A stretch of 64,000 nucleotides of DNA from an uncultured Pseudodesulfovibrio sp. (GTDB lineage Bacteria; Desulfobacterota; Desulfovibrionia; Desulfovibrionales; Desulfovibrionaceae): the NCBI RefSeq assembly GCF_963662885.1, contig NZ_OY760065.1:320001-384000 (forward strand). The letters are read 5' to 3'. Positions within the stretch are counted from its first letter, which is position 1, and each line of letters opens with the position of its first letter. Of the stretch, positions 34,303-41,765 are shown piece by piece. A program made the translations under genes and the position numbers. The notes under the pieces are model-generated. The model saw only the letters and a list, made by a program, of their open reading frames with translations. It had not been told where the DNA came from and ran no database searches.

Positions 34303-35028
34303 TTAGAGACGGAAATCTTCGCCCAGATAGATCTGCCTGGCGCGGCTGGACTTGACGATCTCGGACGGGGCTCCTTCAAGGATGACGGTGCCTTCGTAGA
34401 CAAGGTAGGCACGGTCACAAATATTGAGCGTTTCCCGAACATTGTGATCCGAGATGAGGATGCCGATGTCCATGGATTTGAGTACGGAAATGATCTCCTG
34501 AATATCAATGACCGCTATGGGATCGATACCGGCGAACGGTTCGTCCAGGAGGATGAATTGGGGGTTGGTTATGAGCGCCCGGGCTATTTCCAGCCTTCGC
34601 CGCTCACCGCCGGACAAAAACATGGATGCCTGGTCCGCCAGCTTGGTGATGGTGAACATCTCCATGAGTTCGTCCGCTCTGGCCCGCTGCTGGCGGGAAT
34701 TCATAGAGGTTTGCTCCAGAATGATTTCCAGATTCTGGCGTACAGTCAACTTCTTGAAGATGGAGCTTTCTTGCGGAAGATAGCTGACCCCGAGACGGGC
34801 GCGCTCGTGCAGGGGCTTGTCTGTTAGGGCCTGGCCTCCCAGAGAGACGACACCGGTGTTGGGCTGGACGATTCCCACGAGCATGTAGAAGGTGGTCGTC
34901 TTACCCGCTCCGTTCGGCCCCAACAGCCCGACAACCTCACGGGCGTCGAGCTTAATGTTGATGTTATGCACGACCTCTTTTTGGCCGTACCGTTTGGACA
35001 GGTTGGTTGCGCGCAGACCTTCGGCCAT
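34303..35028 (-). CDS. lptB: LPS export ABC transporter ATP-binding protein
   Basis: Cytoplasmic ATPase that powers lipopolysaccharide transport with LptF/G. 241 residues. Walker A GPNGAGKTTTFY, Q-loop LPQESSIFKKL, signature LSGGERRRLEIARAL and Walker B ILLDEPFAGIDP. The Phe after the Q-loop Ser, as in LptB, helps separate it from amino-acid transport ATPases. Begins one base after the lptA stop. Confidence 0.96.
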   Translation of the reverse strand: MAEGLRATNLSKRYGQKEVVHNINIKLDAREVVGLLGPNGAGKTTTFYMLVGIVQPNTGVVSLGGQALTDKPLHERARLGVSYLPQESSIFKKLTVRQNLEIILEQTSMNSRQQRARADELMEMFTITKLADQASMFLSGGERRRLEIARALITNPQFILLDEPFAGIDPIAVIDIQEIISVLKSMDIGILISDHNVRETLNICDRAYLVYEGTVILEGAPSEIVKSSRARQIYLGEDFRL

Positions 35029-35901
35029 TTATTGCACCTTCAGGTTGCCGGGAGTCATGAAAATGGCTTTGACGCGCTGCTTGCCGCCAATGACCTCGGA
35101 CCGGTCGTCCTTGATATGGAAATTGATGACTTCGCCCGTCAGGGAATTGGGACCGTCCTGAAGCTTGGGGTTCTGCTCCATTTTAAGCAACTGCTGGCCC
35201 ACAAAATAGGTCAGCATGCCGCAGGTGCCCTCGGAGGTACCCTTCTTGGCCCGGACGTTCCCTTCGGCCACAATCCGATCCACACTGTCGGCGGAGAACT
35301 TTTTGTCAGTGCTGGATGCGAGATAGGCGGAGAGCTTGTCTGCCCACAGGGTCAGTTCGCCGTGGGACGCGACCACGTGTCCCACGAAAGAGATGACTTT
35401 CCCGGTCTCGTCATAAGTCATGCGGTCAGAGGTAATCTTCACGGGCAGACGGCTGGGATCCACGCCGACGGCAATGGGCGCGGGAGGCGTGGCGGCAACC
35501 GGCGCCTTGATTTCCCCTTCTCCTGAATCCGCCTTGGACGCCGGTGTGGACTGCTGCGCTGTTTGGGGTGCAGTCTTCTCCTCGACCGCGACAACCTTGA
35601 GATATTTGGCATTGGCGTAACCAACCGCCTTGGACAGGTTGCGGTCTTTTTCACCCAGCTCGAATACGGCCAGCCAACCGTTTTGAGGAAAATCCGTCCG
35701 GACCCGCTGGCCCTTGGCCAGAGTAACCACGTGTTCGGCCCCGGGTTCGGGCGCCTTGCGGACATTGAGGTTGACCGTAGCCTCCCGCACTTCACCCCAT
35801 TCCTGGGCCATGGCCTGGGCCGGGACCAGCAACAGGGCCAGTATCAGCAGAATTCCCGTATGGCGAACCGTTTTCAGCAACGTCTTATTCCTTGTTTTCA
35901 T
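35029..35901 (-). CDS. lptA: LptA-like periplasmic protein with N-terminal SH3-like domain
   Basis: 290 residues. Signal peptide to about residue 32 (...LLVPAQAMA), then a ~65-residue bacterial SH3-like region (VNLNVRKAPEPGAEHVVTL, GWLAVFEL). A Pro/Ala/Thr linker follows, then an OstA/LptA beta-jellyroll (ITSDRMTYDETGKVISFVGHV ... KAIFMTPGNL). LptA forms the periplasmic bridge for LPS. The extra SH3-like part is unusual relative to the ~185-residue E. coli protein and may bind peptidoglycan. Overlaps lptC by 17 bases. Confidence 0.88.
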   Translation of the reverse strand: MKTRNKTLLKTVRHTGILLILALLLVPAQAMAQEWGEVREATVNLNVRKAPEPGAEHVVTLAKGQRVRTDFPQNGWLAVFELGEKDRNLSKAVGYANAKYLKVVAVEEKTAPQTAQQSTPASKADSGEGEIKAPVAATPPAPIAVGVDPSRLPVKITSDRMTYDETGKVISFVGHVVASHGELTLWADKLSAYLASSTDKKFSADSVDRIVAEGNVRAKKGTSEGTCGMLTYFVGQQLLKMEQNPKLQDGPNSLTGEVINFHIKDDRSEVIGGKQRVKAIFMTPGNLKVQ

Positions 35902-36502
35902 TCAAAGGACTCCTTCCCAGCCCTTCGGGGGCCAACAGCGCTTCCACACCGCCGGCAGCCACCATTTGCCTCGTGACCAGATCGATTTCCAGAGCCTTGG
36001 CTTCGACGGTCATGTCGGGACGGCGCACTATCACGCCTCCTTTAAGATACACCTTACCTATTGCGCCCACATAATCAAGGTGCTGCGCATCCAGGGCCAT
36101 ATCACCGAACCGGCCGCTGACCCCGTCGTACAGGCTAAGATTGTCGTTAGCCTGGTCCACCTCGCCCCGATCGGCCTGAACGTAGACCTCCTGACGATCA
36201 TCCCCGAAATAGGCTGTCAGCTGGGGAAAATCCACGGCAATGATGCCGAGCTCCTGATTGTACTTTGCGCTCTTGGCCAGAAGCTTCCAGTTCAAGCTGC
36301 CCTCTTTGCCCTGAACCAGTTCGATATCCTCGGCCGAGACATCGGCGTTGGCAAACATGTCCTCGCGTGATGCGGGCGCTTGTTGGGTGGTATCCTTGTT
36401 TTCCAGGATGGGGTCGGAAAAAAAGAGCGCGTTGACGCCCAGCCCAAGGAGCAAGCCCAGGGCAAAAATGGTGAACAGAACCAGAGCCGGACGCCCTCTC
36501 AT
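35885..36502 (-). CDS. lptC: LPS export periplasmic protein LptC
   Basis: 205 residues. A single N-terminal membrane anchor (ALVLFTIFALGLLLGLGVNALF) is followed by a periplasmic OstA-like beta domain (NWKLLAKSAKYNQELGIIAV, LYDGVSGRFGDMALDAQHLDY). LptC passes LPS from LptBFG to LptA. Adjacent to kdsC and lptA, matching the conserved kdsC-lptC-lptA-lptB order. Confidence 0.9.
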   Translation of the reverse strand: MRGRPALVLFTIFALGLLLGLGVNALFFSDPILENKDTTQQAPASREDMFANADVSAEDIELVQGKEGSLNWKLLAKSAKYNQELGIIAVDFPQLTAYFGDDRQEVYVQADRGEVDQANDNLSLYDGVSGRFGDMALDAQHLDYVGAIGKVYLKGGVIVRRPDMTVEAKALEIDLVTRQMVAAGGVEALLAPEGLGRSPLNENKE

Positions 36503-37027
36503 CTAATCCACCCAGTGTCGAAGTGCCTGTTCCTTGAGCCCCCGGGCCTCAAGAATGAACGAAATGGCCTCGCGAACCGCGCCATGCCCGCCCTTTCGGG
36601 TAGACATCCAGTCCGCAGCCTCGATCACCTCGGGCACCGCATTGGGCACGCACAGAGCCAGCCCCGCACGGCTCATCACAGCCAAATCGATCCAGTCATC
36701 GCCCATGTAGGCGGCCTCTTCCGGAGCGACTCCGACCTCTTCGCACATCTTTTCAAAGAGGGGCAACTTGCGATGATGACCCGCATAATAGTATTTAATG
36801 CCCAATTCGGTGACGCGCTTTTCCACGGGCTTTTGATCCAGCCCCGTGATGACTCCAATCTCAAGCCCCACTGACTGAGCCAGCTTGACTCCAAGGCCGT
36901 CCTGTACGCTGAAGCGCTTCATCAGGATACCCTCGTCGCCATAGTACAGGCCGCCGTCGGTGAAAACGCCGTCCACGTCCAGCACCAGCAGTTTGATGTT
37001 CCGCGCCAGCGCGGTCGCGTCAGCCAC
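36503..37027 (-). CDS. kdsC: 3-deoxy-D-manno-octulosonate-8-phosphate phosphatase
   Basis: HAD phosphatase making free Kdo for lipid A-core synthesis. 174 residues from GTG 37027, which has GGGAG at good spacing and overlaps kdsA by 8 bases; a longer frame to 37198 is only an out-of-frame reading of kdsA. HAD motif I LVLDVDGVFTDG, motif II VITG, and motif III/IV GDDWIDLAVM are present. Compact, without a cap domain, as in KdsC. Confidence 0.94.
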   Translation of the reverse strand: MADATALARNIKLLVLDVDGVFTDGGLYYGDEGILMKRFSVQDGLGVKLAQSVGLEIGVITGLDQKPVEKRVTELGIKYYYAGHHRKLPLFEKMCEEVGVAPEEAAYMGDDWIDLAVMSRAGLALCVPNAVPEVIEAADWMSTRKGGHGAVREAISFILEARGLKEQALRHWVD

Positions 37028-37823
37028 GATTAATCTCCCACAGGGCCTGCAGTCGCTTGAGCAAGGTTTCCACTTCGGCCAGAGGCAGGGAATTGGGCCC
37101 GTCGCACAAGGCCTTGTCCGGGTCGGGATGAACTTCCATGAACACGCCATTCGCGCCAGCCGCAACCGCAGCCGAAGCCAGAATCGAGACATATTCACGC
37201 TGACCGCCAGAAGCGCCGCCCAAACCGCCGGGCAACTGCACCGAATGGGTAGCGTCCATGACCACCGGCACGCCGAAGCTCTGCATCTGGGGAATGGATC
37301 GCATGTCCACGACCAGGTTGTTGTACCCGTATGTGGAACCGCGTTCGGTCAGCCATACCTGGTCGTTGCCCGCAGAGCGGAGCTTGTCGACCACGTTCTT
37401 CATGTCCCAGGGGGCCAGGAACTGCCCTTTCTTGACGTTGACTACCTTGCCGGTCTCAGCGGCGGCCACCAGCAGATCGGTCTGACGGCAAAGAAAGGCC
37501 GGAATCTGCAGGACATCCGCCACCTCGGCCACGGGTGCGGCCTGTTCGGGGTGGTGGATGTCCGTGACCACCGGCAACCCTGTCCTCCGTTTCACTTCGG
37601 CCAGGATTTCAAGCCCTTCTTCCATGCCCGGCCCGCGAAAACTGGTCAGCGAGGTCCGGTTGGCCTTGTCGAACGAGCTTTTGTAGACGATGGGGATATT
37701 CAGCTTGGCAGCCAGGCCGGCGAGCACGTCGGCGGCCTGGAACGCAATCTCCCTTGTCTCAATGGCGCAGGGTCCGGCCAGAATGAACGGGCCGGACCGG
37801 CTGGCGGTATACAGATCTGCCAT
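37020..37823 (-). CDS. kdsA: 3-deoxy-8-phosphooctulonate synthase
   Basis: Condenses arabinose-5-phosphate with phosphoenolpyruvate to Kdo-8-phosphate. 267 residues. FILAGPCAIETREIAFQAA, YKSSFDKANRTS, GLPVVTDIHHPEQAAPVAE and the C-terminal FMEVHPDPDKALCDGPNSL are the class signatures. Three bases separate it from pyrG. An Asn/Cys distinction for metal dependence was not resolved. Confidence 0.96.
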   Translation of the reverse strand: MADLYTASRSGPFILAGPCAIETREIAFQAADVLAGLAAKLNIPIVYKSSFDKANRTSLTSFRGPGMEEGLEILAEVKRRTGLPVVTDIHHPEQAAPVAEVADVLQIPAFLCRQTDLLVAAAETGKVVNVKKGQFLAPWDMKNVVDKLRSAGNDQVWLTERGSTYGYNNLVVDMRSIPQMQSFGVPVVMDATHSVQLPGGLGGASGGQREYVSILASAAVAAGANGVFMEVHPDPDKALCDGPNSLPLAEVETLLKRLQALWEINRG

Positions 37824-37826
37824 AGA

Positions 37827-39464
37827 CTACTTCTTGGCCTTCTCTTCTTTGGATGCCTTGATGAATTCACGGAACAGCGGATGCGGATTCATGGGATTGG
37901 ATTTGAATTCCGGATGGAACTGGCAACCCAGGAACCAAGGATGACCGGGCAGCTCCACGATCTCCACCAGGGACTCGTCGGGGGCGGTGCCGGACAGGAC
38001 CATGCCGTTCTGCTCAAACTGCTCGATGTACTTGTTGTTGTACTCGAAGCGATGACGGTGACGTTCGTCGATGTTCGCGGTCTTGTAGGCCTCGAAAGCC
38101 TTGGTGTCCTTCTTGAGCTTGCACGGGTACGAGCCCAGGCGCATGGTGCCGCCCTTCTCGGACTCTTCGCAACGGGTTTCGGTCTTCTTGGTCCTGAAAT
38201 CAAACCATTCCTTCATCAGGTAGATGATGTTGTGCGGAGTGGTCTTGTCGAATTCCTCGGAGTTGGCACCCTCCAGACCGATAACGTTGCGGGCGAACTC
38301 GATGCAGGCGCACTGCATGCCGAGGCAGATGCCGAAGAACGGAACCTTGTTCTCGCGGGCGTACTTGATGGACAGGATCTTGCCTTCGATGCCGCGCGAA
38401 CCGAAGCCGCCGGGCACCAGAATACCGTCCAGGCCCTTGAGCTTCTTCTCCACGTTGGCCGCGGTGACCTTCTCGGAGTTGACGTATTCCAGCTCCACCT
38501 TGACGTCGTTGGCCACGCCGCCGTGGATCAGGGCCTCGTGCAGGCTCTTGTAAGCTTCGGTCAGGTCCACATACTTGCCCACGATGCCGATTTTGACCGT
38601 CCCGCTGGGGTGATCCAGGCTGTGCACGAGGTTTTCCCAGGGGGCCAGTTCCGCATTCTTGGCAGGCAACTTCAGGAGGATGGCGATCTTCTGGTCCACG
38701 CCCTCGTTGTAGAATTCAAGGGGAACCTTGTAGATGGAATCCACGTCCACACCGGTGAACACGGCGTCCTGATCCACGTCACAGAACAGAGCGATCTTTT
38801 TCTTGAGGTCGTCCGGCAAATCCACTTCGGAACGGGCGATGATGATGTCGGGCTGAATACCAACGCTGCGCAGTTCCTTGACGGAGTGCTGGGTGGGCTT
38901 GGTCTTCAGTTCGCCAGCGGCCTTGATGTAAGGAACCAGGGTCAGGTGGATGAACAGGACGTTCTCCTTGCCCAGGTCGTTCTTGAGCTGACGGATGGCC
39001 TCCAGGAACGGCTGGCCCTCGATGTCGCCCACGGTGCCGCCGATCTCGATCAGGGCCACATCCTCGCCGTTAGGCAGGTTGATGACCGCTTCCTTGATGG
39101 CGTCGGTGATGTGCGGGATGACCTGCACGGTACCGCCCAGGTAGTCGCCGCGGCGTTCCTTCTGGATGACCGAGTTATAAATGGAGCCGGAGGTGTAGTT
39201 GTTCTGCTGGCTCAGGGCGGTACCCAGATAGCGCTCGTAGTGGCCGAGGTCGAGGTCGGTCTCGGCGCCGTCGTCCGTCACGTAGACCTCACCATGCTGA
39301 AAAGGATTCATGGTGCCGGGGTCAACGTTGATGTAGGGATCGAGCTTCTGAATGGTGGCTTTAAGGCCACGGGCCTGGAGAAGTGCTCCAATGGATGCCG
39401 CGGCCAACCCCTTACCCAGGGAAGAAAGAACACCACCGGTAATAAATATGAACTTGGTTTTCAT
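37827..39464 (-). CDS. pyrG: CTP synthase
   Basis: Amination of UTP to CTP with glutamine as donor. CTP is also the donor for CMP-Kdo, which fits the Kdo genes downstream. 545 residues. N-terminal synthetase P-loop TGGVLSSLGKGLAAASIGAL, EIGGTVGDIEG, and a C-terminal class I glutamine amidotransferase with GICLGMQCA (catalytic Cys) and QFHPEFKS (His-Glu). First gene of the long minus-strand cluster; divergent from purQ. Confidence 0.97.
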   Translation of the reverse strand: MKTKFIFITGGVLSSLGKGLAAASIGALLQARGLKATIQKLDPYINVDPGTMNPFQHGEVYVTDDGAETDLDLGHYERYLGTALSQQNNYTSGSIYNSVIQKERRGDYLGGTVQVIPHITDAIKEAVINLPNGEDVALIEIGGTVGDIEGQPFLEAIRQLKNDLGKENVLFIHLTLVPYIKAAGELKTKPTQHSVKELRSVGIQPDIIIARSEVDLPDDLKKKIALFCDVDQDAVFTGVDVDSIYKVPLEFYNEGVDQKIAILLKLPAKNAELAPWENLVHSLDHPSGTVKIGIVGKYVDLTEAYKSLHEALIHGGVANDVKVELEYVNSEKVTAANVEKKLKGLDGILVPGGFGSRGIEGKILSIKYARENKVPFFGICLGMQCACIEFARNVIGLEGANSEEFDKTTPHNIIYLMKEWFDFRTKKTETRCEESEKGGTMRLGSYPCKLKKDTKAFEAYKTANIDERHRHRFEYNNKYIEQFEQNGMVLSGTAPDESLVEIVELPGHPWFLGCQFHPEFKSNPMNPHPLFREFIKASKEEKAKK

Positions 39465-39637
39465 ACGTCAGGAAGCCCCTTGATTATGCTTGAATTATAA
39501 GGATATATCATAACCGATCTCATCTGCCGGCCATGTTGACTGTCGTGCGTCGGACACGTATGTTCCTGCCCAGCACGTCGCTGCTCCGCAAATTTTGCAG
39601 GGTAATGCGACAAAGTCAATATGAAGAGGAGATTTTC

Positions 39638-40453
39638 ATGGCCCGCGTCAATGCAATCGTCATCACCGGATACGGCACCAACTGCGAAAAGGAATCTGCC
39701 TATGCTTTGCAGCAAGCAGGGGCGGACAATGCCGACATCGTTTATTTTTCTGATCTCGCAGCGGGCCATGTCCGCATGGACGAATACAACTACCTGCTCT
39801 GCCCCGGCGGATTTCTCGATGGGGACGACCTGGGGGCGGCTCAGGCCGCGGCCCTTCGCTGGCGGTGGTCCAACGACGCGGACGGCAAACCGGTCCTCGA
39901 TCAGTTGAAAAGTTTCTTCGACAAAGGCGGCATCATCCTCGGCATCTGCAACGGCTTCCAGCTGCTTTGCAAGCTCGGCCTGCTGCCCGGCATCGGTGGC
40001 CGCTACTTCGAACGCCAGGTCTCTCTGTCTTACAATGACTCCGGCCGGTTCGAGGACCGCTGGGTGCGGCTGAAGACCAACCCGGCTTCGCCCTGCGTGT
40101 TCACCAAGGGTATAGAGTACCTGGACGTGCCCATCCGGCACGGCGAAGGCAAGATCATCCCCATGGACGACGCCACTTTCCAGGCCCTGCAGGATGAAAA
40201 TCTCATTGCGGTCCAGTATGTCCACCCCGAGACCAACGAGGTGACTCTGGACTATCCCTACAATCCCAACGGGTCCCCGATGGGCATTGCCGGGCTTACC
40301 GACCCCACCGGCCGCATTTTGGGCCTGATGCCCCATCCCGAGGCGTACAACCACAAGACCAACCATCCTTCCTGGACGCGAGGCACCGACCCAAATATTC
40401 CGCTCGGTCTGACCATGCTCGAAGCCGGGGTACGATACCTCAAAGAGCGGTAA
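39638..40453 (+). CDS. purQ: Phosphoribosylformylglycinamidine synthase glutaminase subunit
   Basis: Provides ammonia for FGAM synthesis in purine biosynthesis. 271 residues from ATG 39638, with AGGAG six bases before; a frame open from 39533 has no ribosome site. Class I amidotransferase: GYGTNCEKESAYAL at the N-terminus, catalytic Cys in GICNGFQLLCKLGLLPG, and His/Glu in MPHPEAY. The protein is somewhat longer than the ~225-residue Gram-positive PurQ, resembling the glutaminase tail of large PurL. No purL or purS in the window. Confidence 0.88.
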   Translation: MARVNAIVITGYGTNCEKESAYALQQAGADNADIVYFSDLAAGHVRMDEYNYLLCPGGFLDGDDLGAAQAAALRWRWSNDADGKPVLDQLKSFFDKGGIILGICNGFQLLCKLGLLPGIGGRYFERQVSLSYNDSGRFEDRWVRLKTNPASPCVFTKGIEYLDVPIRHGEGKIIPMDDATFQALQDENLIAVQYVHPETNEVTLDYPYNPNGSPMGIAGLTDPTGRILGLMPHPEAYNHKTNHPSWTRGTDPNIPLGLTMLEAGVRYLKER

Positions 40454-40461
40454 CCCCCAGC

Positions 40462-40950
40462 ATGGCCTCCCCCGCTGCCCCACAACCGCCCGCCGGTACC
40501 ACCTGGCGCGACCTTATGGACGTGGCCTTCGGCGAAGCGTGCAAGGCAGGGAAAGCGGGTGAGGCCCCTATCGGCGCGGCATTGTTCACGCCCACCGGCA
40601 CCCTGCTCGCCGCGGCTCACAATCGGCCCATAGCCGAACAGGACCCCACCGGGCATGCAGAGATTCTCTGTTTGCGCGAAGCGGCCAAGGTCATGGGCAA
40701 CTACCGTTTGCCGGACACGATCATGGCCGTAACCCTGGAGCCGTGCCTGATGTGTACTGGCGCACTGATCCACGCACGCGTGGCCGGGGTAATCTTTGCG
40801 GCTCGGGACGAACGCGCCGGCGCTTTGGTCTCGAACCTGGAAGGTTGCGCGCTGCCCTTCACCAATCATAAGTTGTGGACCGTGGAGGGGGTGATGGGCA
40901 GTGAGTGCTCCTCGCTGCTCAAACGTTTTTTCCTGGAAAGGAGAAAATAG
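40462..40950 (+). CDS. tadA: tRNA-specific adenosine deaminase
   Basis: Converts the wobble adenosine of tRNA-Arg(ACG) to inosine. 162 residues. Zinc/catalytic motifs DPTGHAEILCLREAAK (HAE) and TLEPCLMCTGALIHAR (PCxxC) lie at the usual spacing. The N-terminal MASPAAPQPPAG is an extra tail. Starts 8 bases after purQ. Confidence 0.92.
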   Translation: MASPAAPQPPAGTTWRDLMDVAFGEACKAGKAGEAPIGAALFTPTGTLLAAAHNRPIAEQDPTGHAEILCLREAAKVMGNYRLPDTIMAVTLEPCLMCTGALIHARVAGVIFAARDERAGALVSNLEGCALPFTNHKLWTVEGVMGSECSSLLKRFFLERRK

Positions 40951-41026
40951 GACGTCCCTCTTTACAACGGCGTTATCCGTCTTATTTTCACATATTCAGA
41001 CCCATTCATTTATTCAGGAGAGACAT

Positions 41027-41413
41027 ATGATCATCGCACTGCCCACCCGCGACGGACTTATCGACGACCATTTTGGCCACTGCGACCACTATACGTTGGT
41101 GACCGTGGAAGATAACCGGATCGTTTTCAGTGAACGCATGGATTCCCCCCAGGGATGCGGTTGCAAATCCGACATCGCCCCGGTCCTGGCCAATCGTGGC
41201 GTCAAAGTCATGCTTGCCGGAAACATGGGCGAGGGTGCGCTGAACATCCTCAAAAAAGCCGGGATTCAAGTGGTCCGAGGTTGTTCCGGTCCCATCGAAG
41301 ATGTTCTCGATAAATGGCTGTCCGGCGATCTCAAGGACAATCAGATCACCTGCGACCATCACGACTGCGATCACCACGATGAGCCGGTCCTGACCGAACT
41401 GAAGCCGCTCTAG
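41027..41413 (+). CDS. NifX/NifB-C-terminal-like (dinitrogenase cofactor-binding) family protein
   Basis: 128 residues from ATG 41027 (AGGAGA upstream). It has the RNase H-like fold of the NifX/NafY family (MIIALPTRDGLIDDHFGHCDHYTLV, GVKVMLAGNMGEGALNIL), which binds Fe-S or FeMo cofactor precursors. Cysteines lie in QGCGCKSD and a His/Cys/Asp-rich tail CDHHDCDHHDE could hold metal. No nif genes are nearby, so it is likely one of the standalone Fe-S-carrier paralogues common in anaerobes. Confidence 0.85.
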   Translation: MIIALPTRDGLIDDHFGHCDHYTLVTVEDNRIVFSERMDSPQGCGCKSDIAPVLANRGVKVMLAGNMGEGALNILKKAGIQVVRGCSGPIEDVLDKWLSGDLKDNQITCDHHDCDHHDEPVLTELKPL

Positions 41414-41437
41414 GCCCCAGCACATATTTGACGTGAA

Positions 41438-41470
41438 AGCCCCCGAACGCATCTGCTCGGGGGCTTTTTT
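41438..41470 (+). terminator. Terminator of the purQ-tadA-NifX-like run
   Basis: AGCCCCCGA (41438-41446) and TCGGGGGCT (41457-41465), a 9-bp stem, then six T. Confidence 0.92.
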
Positions 41471-41523
41471 CATGCTTATCGTCCGTCAGCCCCACTCATC
41501 CAGGGTCAAATCACAAAAGGTGC

Positions 41524-41552
41524 TTGCCTCTTGGCGAGAGTCTGTTTATATA
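41524..41552 (+). promoter_or_regulatory. Probable tRNA-Ser promoter
   Basis: TTGCCT (41524-41529), 17 bases, TATATA (41547-41552), 30 bases upstream of the tRNA. Confidence 0.6.
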
Positions 41553-41581
41553 CCCACTTCACATTGGCGCTAGCCACAAAA

Positions 41582-41677
41582 GGAGAGGTAGCGAAGTCCG
41601 GCCGTAACGCGCTCGACTCGAAATCGAGTTACGAGTTAATAGCTCGTACGTGGGTTCGAATCCCACCCTCTCCGCCA
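41582..41677 (+). tRNA. tRNA-Ser (anticodon CGA)
   Basis: A full 96-base cloverleaf including the encoded CCA. Acceptor GGAGAGG/CCTCTCC, anticodon stem CTCGA/TCGAG with loop CTCGAAA (anticodon CGA), a long variable arm TACGAG/CTCGTA typical of class II serine tRNAs, and T arm GTGGG/CCCAC around TTCGAAT. Its last 17 bases are the integration site of the neighbouring island and are repeated at 61836. Confidence 0.97.
41661..41677 (+). repeat. attL: 17-bp tRNA 3'-end core repeat, left copy
   Basis: TCCCACCCTCTCCGCCA is identical to 61836-61852; flanking bases differ on both sides (A versus C before, A versus C after). It marks the left edge of the island and keeps the tRNA intact. Confidence 0.88.
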
Positions 41678-41727
41678 AGCATTTGAAAACATTGGGCATT
41701 CTTCCGAATTAAGCTCGTCAGAGCCGT

Positions 41728-41749
41728 GGGTACACAAAACGGGTACACA
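41728..41749 (+). promoter_or_regulatory. Candidate integrase arm sites, left end
   Basis: GGGTACACA occurs at 41728-41736 and 41741-41749 (13-base phase) between the tRNA and the integrase; the first copy extends to GGGTACACAA, found again at 61749-61758 near the right end. Confidence 0.45.
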
Positions 41750-41765
41750 CAAGGAGGATTGTCCA

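Noticed and set aside
36960..39500. 846-codon open frame on the plus strand
   Set aside because: Lies antisense to kdsC, kdsA and pyrG, whose products are fully recognisable. The frame is a by-product of high GC codon use and its translation has no family-like motifs.
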